A DNA stretch of 6,823 nt from Gemmataceae bacterium (GTDB lineage Bacteria > Planctomycetota > Planctomycetia > Gemmatales > Gemmataceae): contig SIAL01000193.1 in assembly GCA_009691815.1 (NCBI GenBank), positions 1 to 6,823 of the forward strand. Direction: 5' to 3'. The position numbers and the translations under genes are program-made. Below, one piece after another: positions 1 to 4,209 of this stretch. Positions within the stretch are counted from its first letter, which is position 1. Every line of letters begins with the position of its first letter. The notes under the pieces were generated by a model. It worked only from the letters and a program-made list of their open reading frames with translations. It ran no database searches and was not told the origin of the DNA.

Positions 1-243
1 AAACCATAGAGTAGTGCAAAAAAGAATGCAGTTTTGATTTTGGTCACAAGGAACCGCCCAAAGGTAGGAAAAGTCAAGGGAGGTAGTTATAGTTTACCAC
101 GCTAGGGGTGGTGAGGCCAACCCAAATGCCCTTATGAATCCAAAACATTGAAGAATAGGGCTTTAGGGCGGATGGCGGGCCAGGTTCGGCTAGAATTGGT
201 CCGGAAACAAAAGAAACGGCCCCTGCCCGTCCAAGCCAAGGCA

Positions 244-303
244 CTTTCCCTCCTTAAGGAAGAAAAACCCCGATAAGGAAGAAAACCCCGCTTGGAGGGA
301 AAG
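244..303. repeat. 10-bp perfect inverted repeat enclosing a tandem repeat
   Basis: The arms are CTTTCCCTCC at 244-253 and GGAGGGAAAG at 294-303, a perfect 10-base match to each other's reverse complement. They are separated by 40 bases that consist mostly of two copies of an A-rich unit. As RNA this would be a purine/pyrimidine stem with a long A-rich loop. The loop is long for a terminator and no U-tract follows. It could be a regulatory leader structure, or a chance result of the biased base composition. Confidence 0.4.
255..290 (+). repeat. Two-copy tandem direct repeat (18 bp and 17 bp)
   Basis: The unit TAAGGAAGAAAAACCCCG at 255-272 recurs at 274-290 with one A fewer, separated by a single base. 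It lies in the loop of the inverted repeat at 244-303. Each copy contains AAGGAAG, which resembles a Shine-Dalgarno sequence, but no start codon with a sustained reading frame follows. It could be a duplicated protein-binding site or a slippage duplication. Confidence 0.6.
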
Positions 304-367
304 GGAAAAAACTTGACGGGATCTTACGACGCCCAAAAGGTTTTCGTTTCCCCTTTTGAGGGAAATT

Positions 368-379
368 CAAGGATCCTTG
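368..379. repeat. 12-bp perfect palindrome
   Basis: CAAGGATCCTTG reads the same on both strands. It lies about 100 bases upstream of dtd, in the presumed promoter region, so it could be an operator for a dimeric regulator. No second copy is spaced around it, and CCTTGG/CCAAGG-like words are common in this window, so its significance is uncertain. Confidence 0.25.
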
Positions 380-419
380 GCAGGCACTTTCTCGCCCCAA
401 AGGGTAAAGGGAAAAATCC

Positions 420-426
420 TATAAAT
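420..426 (+). promoter_or_regulatory. Possible -10 element for dtd
   Basis: TATAAAT stands about 55 bases before the dtd start codon in otherwise mixed sequence and matches a bacterial -10 box well. At a spacing of 16-18 bases upstream there is only C/A-rich sequence with no recognisable -35 box. The call rests on the -10 match alone and is weak. Confidence 0.2.
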
Positions 427-481
427 AGAATGTTGAAAAACAAAGACTCCGGGTCGGAAAACGAGGACGGATGAAGGCATC

Positions 482-970
482 ATGCGTGTACTGCTTCAAC
501 GGGTTTCGCGGGCAAAAGTCCTTGTAGATGGGCAAATCACCGGGCAAATTGGCCAAGGAATCCTTGTTTTCATTGGGGTCGGCAAGGAGGATGGCAACCC
601 GCAAATCCAATGGATGGCCGAAAAGATCCTTAACTTACGAATCTTTGATGATGCCTTTGGTAAGGTGAATCTCTCCTTGTTGGAAAGGGGGGGAAGCCTC
701 TTGGTTGTGAGCCAATTTACCCTTTATGGGGAATGCAAAAAAAGTAGGCGCCCCGATTTTTCGGCGGCGGCCCCGGGGGTTTTAGCCAAAGAGATTTATG
801 AAAATTTTGTCCAACATTTACGGGCGAAGGGTGTTTTGGTTGAAACGGGAATCTTTCAGGCAATGATGGAGGTCGAATTGACCAACGATGGGCCAGTGAC
901 CCTTTGGTTGGAAACTCCACCCCTGATTGGGCAGTTGGATGGTACAATGGTAGGTAATCCCCAACAGTGA
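482..970 (+). CDS. dtd: D-aminoacyl-tRNA deacylase
   Basis: Cytosolic quality-control enzyme that hydrolyses D-amino acids (and mischarged glycine) from tRNA, recycling tRNA and keeping D-residues out of proteins. The 162-residue product matches the DTD1 family along its length: the N-terminus MRVLLQRVSRAKV, the SQFTL motif at residues 77-81 (with Ser77 and Thr80), and NDGPVT at 135-140, which contains the Gly137-cisPro138 pair that enforces chiral selection in this family. The usual family length is about 145 residues; residues 146-162 form a short extra tail with no recognised motif. The ATG at 482 is preceded by GAAGG four bases upstream, and the protein begins exactly where the family does. 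The coding sequence contains a run of seven G at 687-693. The stop lies 7 bases before the next gene, implying co-transcription. Confidence 0.96.
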   Translation: MRVLLQRVSRAKVLVDGQITGQIGQGILVFIGVGKEDGNPQIQWMAEKILNLRIFDDAFGKVNLSLLERGGSLLVVSQFTLYGECKKSRRPDFSAAAPGVLAKEIYENFVQHLRAKGVLVETGIFQAMMEVELTNDGPVTLWLETPPLIGQLDGTMVGNPQQ

Positions 971-977
971 GGCGATT

Positions 978-2159
978 ATGAAATGGACATTAGCGGTTAT
1001 TTTACTTTTGGGAATCCTGCCCTCGGGCAAGGTCCTCCTCGCCCAAGACCTCCTTGCTGAAGTTTCCGCCCGTCGAAAGGTTGCCATCGATTTGGCAAAA
1101 TCCCGGGTTAGCGAAGCCATCCTTGCCAGCCGTCGTGCCTCGGATATCCGGGCCCGGGAAATTTTGGCAGAGGCCCGTGCCGCTCTTAGGCGCGAAACCG
1201 ACCTTCCCGATACGACCATAAGTGAACTTGACCGGGCCATTACCCGAGAATTGGATGTTTTGGGCCAGGCAGCTGGAGCTGCGCCAATCCTTCCCTTGCC
1301 CAAACCGGGAACAGGTCAACCCCTTGCCAAGGAACGGGCCCAAATAGATGAGGAGGGCCTCTGGAACGATCGGCGGCGCAAAGCCGAGGCTGATTCCAAA
1401 TTAGTCGAAAGGCGGGAAAAGGCTTTTGAAGGGCAATTGGATGGGGTTGATAAATCGGCGATAGCCCCCAAGGAGGATTTCAGCGGGCCTTCCGCTCAAC
1501 GGCAAAAAATCCTCGCCAATCGTGCCTCGATGGATGGGCATCCCACCGCCGCCGAAAAAACCATTATCAAAAAGCTGTCCCAACCCTTTGGCCGGGAAAT
1601 GGACAAGGTCTCCCTTGACGACTTTTTCAAATACCTAAGCGACAAGCATGGCATTGAGGTTTTGTACAGTCAGTCGGATCTGGATTCCCAAAGCGCGGAC
1701 ATTCTTTCGGCAGCCACCCCCAAAATATCGGGAAAACTGACCGTCAGGAGTGCCATTCGCTTGGTTGTTGCCAAATATAATCTGAGTTATTGGATAGTGG
1801 ATGAAGGCATTGAAGTTGTTAGTCAAGAAAAATCTCGAACAACCTTACTTACGCGAACCTATTATGTCGGGGATCTTGCCGCGGTCTTTGCTCCCCCCAC
1901 TTGGAATTATCAAATTTGGCGCAATGCATGGGGCAATCCTGTGGTCTTGTACGGCCCCAATCCCGCCGGAACCCCTTTGGGTCAACAGCTCATCATGAGG
2001 CAAAATGTCGAATCGCTGATGCAGATGATCATGGGAATCGACACCCAAGGTTTTGGCGCCGATGGGCAAGCCCGAATCACCTATCACCCCGCCACCATGT
2101 CTTTGGTGATCAAGGCCACGGCTGAAAACCATCAAAAGATTATGGGTGGAACTAGGTAG
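978..2159 (+). CDS. Exported protein with secretin-N/STN-like domain
   Basis: Not a gene I can name. The 393-residue product starts with a signal peptide (Lys2, hydrophobic stretch about residues 4-22, plausible cleavage after Ala22 of LLA), so it is exported. Residues about 24-95 are Ala/Arg/Glu-rich and probably helical; 100-195 is a charged, Pro-containing linker. Residues about 196-290 resemble an STN or secretin N-terminal module: SLDDFFKYLSDKHGIEVLY, then GKLTVRSAIRLVV, then YWIVDEGIEVVS, the pattern seen in TonB short N-terminal and secretin N0 domains. After YYVGDL (295-300) comes a second part ending in a β-rich stretch, ITYHPATMSLVIKATAENH, like a secretin N1 module. No secretin β-barrel follows, so it is unlikely to form a pore itself. 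ATG at 978 lies 7 bases after the dtd stop with GAGGCG before it. Envelope assembly or scaffold is a guess. Confidence 0.75.
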   Translation: MKWTLAVILLLGILPSGKVLLAQDLLAEVSARRKVAIDLAKSRVSEAILASRRASDIRAREILAEARAALRRETDLPDTTISELDRAITRELDVLGQAAGAAPILPLPKPGTGQPLAKERAQIDEEGLWNDRRRKAEADSKLVERREKAFEGQLDGVDKSAIAPKEDFSGPSAQRQKILANRASMDGHPTAAEKTIIKKLSQPFGREMDKVSLDDFFKYLSDKHGIEVLYSQSDLDSQSADILSAATPKISGKLTVRSAIRLVVAKYNLSYWIVDEGIEVVSQEKSRTTLLTRTYYVGDLAAVFAPPTWNYQIWRNAWGNPVVLYGPNPAGTPLGQQLIMRQNVESLMQMIMGIDTQGFGADGQARITYHPATMSLVIKATAENHQKIMGGTR

Positions 2160-2203
2160 CCCATTTCTTTGGTAAAGCCCCAGAACGCAAGCAAAAAGTT
2201 CTT

Positions 2204-2224
2204 GTCCCTGTCTGAAACAGGGAT
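2204..2224 (+). promoter_or_regulatory. Hairpin overlapping the permease ribosome-binding site
   Basis: TCCCTGT (2205-2211) and ACAGGGA (2217-2223) form a perfect 7-bp stem with a 5-base loop CTGAA; a G-T pair at 2204/2224 could extend it to 8 bp. The 3' arm contains AGGGA, the only purine-rich ribosome-binding candidate before the GTG start at 2227. Folding of the RNA would hide this site. There is no U-tract after it, so a simple intrinsic terminator is less likely, though the position between two genes also fits a weak terminator or attenuator. Confidence 0.5.
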
Positions 2225-2226
2225 TA

Positions 2227-3672
2227 GTGGCTAAAAAGCGGGGTATGACCCCGACTCAAACAAATTCTACTCGTGTGAAATCTTCCGCCCCAGGCGACCC
2301 TCACCGGCCCTATGGGGTGTGGTCTGGTGTTTTTTTGGTCGTGGCCAGCATGGTCGGTGCCGGAATCCTTACCTCCCCTGGGTATACCCTTCAACAAACA
2401 GGCAATCCTTGGGGGCTGTTGGCCATTTGGGTTTTGGGTGGGATCATGGCCTTGTGCGGGGCGCTTTGCCTTGCGGAAATGGCTACGGCGCTTCCCCGCA
2501 TGGGTGGCGATTATGTTTTTGTACGGGAGGCTTTTGGGCGAGAAACCGGGGCGGTTGCCGGATGGGCGACCTTTTTTCTCGGGTTTGCGGCCCCAACCGC
2601 GGTGGTGGCTCGGCTTTCCGCGAATTACCTGACCGCCCCATTTATAGATATGGGCACGGATTTTATCCCCCATTGGTTCTGGGCGCACCGGGAACCTATT
2701 GTGGCAACGCTTTTGATTTCCCTGATCAGCTTGGTCCACTGCCTAGGGGCGGCAGAAAGTGCGGCTCTTCAGGCGATAACGACCCTAGCCAAGGTCGTAA
2801 TGCTCCTTGGTTTGGCGGGGGTTGGTTTTTTTCTGGGCAAGGGAGATTGGGGCCATTTTACCGCCGGTCATTGGCCCCATGGGAGGGAATGGTCCGCACT
2901 TGGGACCGGGCTTGCCTATGTGGGTTATGCGTATGCCGGTTGGAATGGCGCGGCCTACCTTGCCGGAGAAATTCGCGATCCACGCAGGCAATTGCCCTAT
3001 GCTTTGGTAGGTGGTTGTCTTGGGGTAACTGCGTTGTATTTGCTCTTAAATGGGTATTATGTTTGGGCGATAGATATGGAAAAGATCCAATCGCTAAACC
3101 CAAGTGAGGCGGGTCGAATCGCAGAGATCGCGGCGAGAGAATCCTTGGGATCTGGAATCGCGGGGATTGTGGCCATCCTATTTGGGGTCGGGTTGGTGGC
3201 TTCGGCAAGCGCCTATCTTCTTACCGGGCCCAGAGTGGTTGTCGCCATGGCACGGGATGGCGCGTTTCCCCGATTTGCCGGAACCATTTTGGTTCGCCGT
3301 GGAACCCCCGCAATGGCCACGGTTTGCCAAGGGGTGGTTAGCATCGCGTGTTGTTGGTCCGGCTCCTTTTTGGAATTGTTGGACTATACCTCGGTTGGGC
3401 TAACAGCGGTTAGTGCCATTGTGGTTGCCAGCATCATCCCCCTTAGGCACCGGACCGATTTGGCCCCTGCCTTTCGCGTGTGGTTTCATCCCCTACCGGC
3501 ATTCCTCTATTTACTACTCTCCGGTTGGACCATTGTTGTGATGGTAATGGACTCGGACCGTCGTCTTCCGTCCCTTTTGAGTTTGGTAACGATCGCCCTT
3601 GGGATTCCCGCGGCGAAATGGGTTTTGGCAAATGGACGAAAGGCTCCAACGGAACCGATTGAAAGCCCATGA
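2227..3672 (+). CDS. APC-family amino acid permease
   Basis: Inner-membrane secondary transporter, predicted to import or exchange amino acids. The 481-residue protein shows 12 likely membrane helices, at about residues 31-49, 62-85, 106-135, 157-174, 184-203, 225-246, 258-280, 308-335, 362-379, 385-404, 420-440 and 447-465. Family signatures are clear: SMVGAGI at 41-47 in the broken helix 1 that binds the substrate backbone, LAEMATALPRMGGDY at 82-96, YAYAGWNGAAYLAGEIRDP at 234-252 covering helix 6 and the following loop, and GPRVVVAMARDGAFP at 334-348. The substrate cannot be read from this. The start is GTG at 2227 with AGGGA only three bases before it, which is close; an ATG at 2245 (residue 7) is an alternative and would not affect the membrane part. 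It lies 67 bases after the exported-protein gene on the same strand and converges with the CBS gene. Confidence 0.93.
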   Translation: MAKKRGMTPTQTNSTRVKSSAPGDPHRPYGVWSGVFLVVASMVGAGILTSPGYTLQQTGNPWGLLAIWVLGGIMALCGALCLAEMATALPRMGGDYVFVREAFGRETGAVAGWATFFLGFAAPTAVVARLSANYLTAPFIDMGTDFIPHWFWAHREPIVATLLISLISLVHCLGAAESAALQAITTLAKVVMLLGLAGVGFFLGKGDWGHFTAGHWPHGREWSALGTGLAYVGYAYAGWNGAAYLAGEIRDPRRQLPYALVGGCLGVTALYLLLNGYYVWAIDMEKIQSLNPSEAGRIAEIAARESLGSGIAGIVAILFGVGLVASASAYLLTGPRVVVAMARDGAFPRFAGTILVRRGTPAMATVCQGVVSIACCWSGSFLELLDYTSVGLTAVSAIVVASIIPLRHRTDLAPAFRVWFHPLPAFLYLLLSGWTIVVMVMDSDRRLPSLLSLVTIALGIPAAKWVLANGRKAPTEPIESP

Positions 3673-3687
3673 TCATCGACCGATTAA

Positions 3688-4209
3688 TTAGCCCAGAGCG
3701 TCGTTGCAAAGTTCCCGGAAATGTCTCATAAGGACGCCGACGGTGATCATGCCCACCGGCTTTTCGCCACGCACCACGGGTAGGTGGCGATACCCTGTCC
3801 CGTCCATGATTTGAAGTACTCGCGCCAAGTACTCTTTTTCTTGAATCGTATGGGGATTTTGGGTCATAAAACGGCTAACGGGTAGTTCTAGGCCGGGAGG
3901 TCCAAGAGGGGCAATTCGGTTGAGGATATCGTTTTCGGTTAGGATGCCAGCAAGGGAACCATTATCTCTGATAAGGATGGCAGATGTGGAATTTTCGAGT
4001 TCCATACCTTCAAGGACAAAACCAACCGGCGTGGCCATTGGATAAATGGGAACCTTGTTTGGGCCAAGTTTTGCGACGGTGTCACGAAGTAGGCTCCATT
4101 CGACCCTGTCCTGAGGAATGGCGGACCCTTCGTTGGCAAGGGGAGTCCAACAATCGGGGCACCAAGGGTCCCCGGAAATGACTCGGGTATTGCAGCAGGG
4201 GCAATTCAT
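3688..4209 (-). CDS. Zinc-ribbon CBS-domain pair protein
   Basis: The 173-residue protein combines two modules. Residues 1-25 form a zinc ribbon with Cys3-X2-Cys6 and Cys17-X2-Cys20 (Cys5 is an additional cysteine). Residues about 50-170 are a tandem CBS pair (Bateman module): the first repeat ends in ILIRDNGSLAGILTENDIL (78-96), the second starts at MTQNPHTI (115-122) and contains GYRHLPVVRGEKPVGMITVGVL (139-160). CBS pairs typically bind AMP, ATP or S-adenosylmethionine and report energy state to a partner; the zinc ribbon may mediate the contact with protein or nucleic acid. Its ATG overlaps the stop of the upstream oxidoreductase gene in an ATGA, so the two are almost certainly one transcript with coupled translation. 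I infer that it regulates or accompanies that enzyme; nothing in the sequence proves it. There is no catalytic domain. Confidence 0.88.
   Translation of the reverse strand: MNCPCCNTRVISGDPWCPDCWTPLANEGSAIPQDRVEWSLLRDTVAKLGPNKVPIYPMATPVGFVLEGMELENSTSAILIRDNGSLAGILTENDILNRIAPLGPPGLELPVSRFMTQNPHTIQEKEYLARVLQIMDGTGYRHLPVVRGEKPVGMITVGVLMRHFRELCNDALG

Larger units (their letters stand above)
1..481. other. Gene-free leader region upstream of dtd
   Basis: I see no convincing protein-coding gene here. One frame stays open at about 292-474 from a TTG codon, but it has no Shine-Dalgarno sequence before it and its product (rich in Lys, Gly and Asn) resembles nothing I know. The left half is a mix of A-rich and G-rich stretches without a tRNA-like cloverleaf. 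The region does hold a small nested repeat structure at 244-303, a 12-bp palindrome at 368-379 and an AT-rich TATAAAT at 420-426, each listed separately. It presumably carries the promoter and leader of dtd. A gene leaving the window on the minus strand at the far left cannot be judged from the few bases visible. Confidence 0.6.

Noticed and set aside
96..112. Small hairpin ACCAC/GTGGT as a terminator of an upstream gene
   Set aside because: The stem is only 5 bp with no U-tract on either side; too weak to support.
174..227. Possible GC-rich stem (GGCGGGCC with GGCCCCTGCC) as a structured RNA
   Set aside because: Pairing needs a bulge and a loop of about 36 bases; no tRNA or known RNA motif fits.
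292..474. Open frame of 60 codons upstream of dtd
   Set aside because: It starts with TTG, has no ribosome-binding site, has a biased composition with no recognisable motif, and begins inside the repeat structure.
818..1303. 161-codon antisense frame across dtd and the exported-protein gene
   Set aside because: It is antisense to two genes with clear coding character and looks like a reverse shadow rich in Arg, Ser and Ala.
2151..2160. Frameshift truncating the end of the exported protein
   Set aside because: The other frames after the stop do not continue family-like sequence, and the end falls close to where an N1-like module would finish.
2319..3107. 262-codon frame overlapping the permease gene on the same strand
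   Set aside because: It is a shifted frame of the clearly real permease; its product is Gly/Trp/Cys/Arg-rich and has no membrane pattern or motif.
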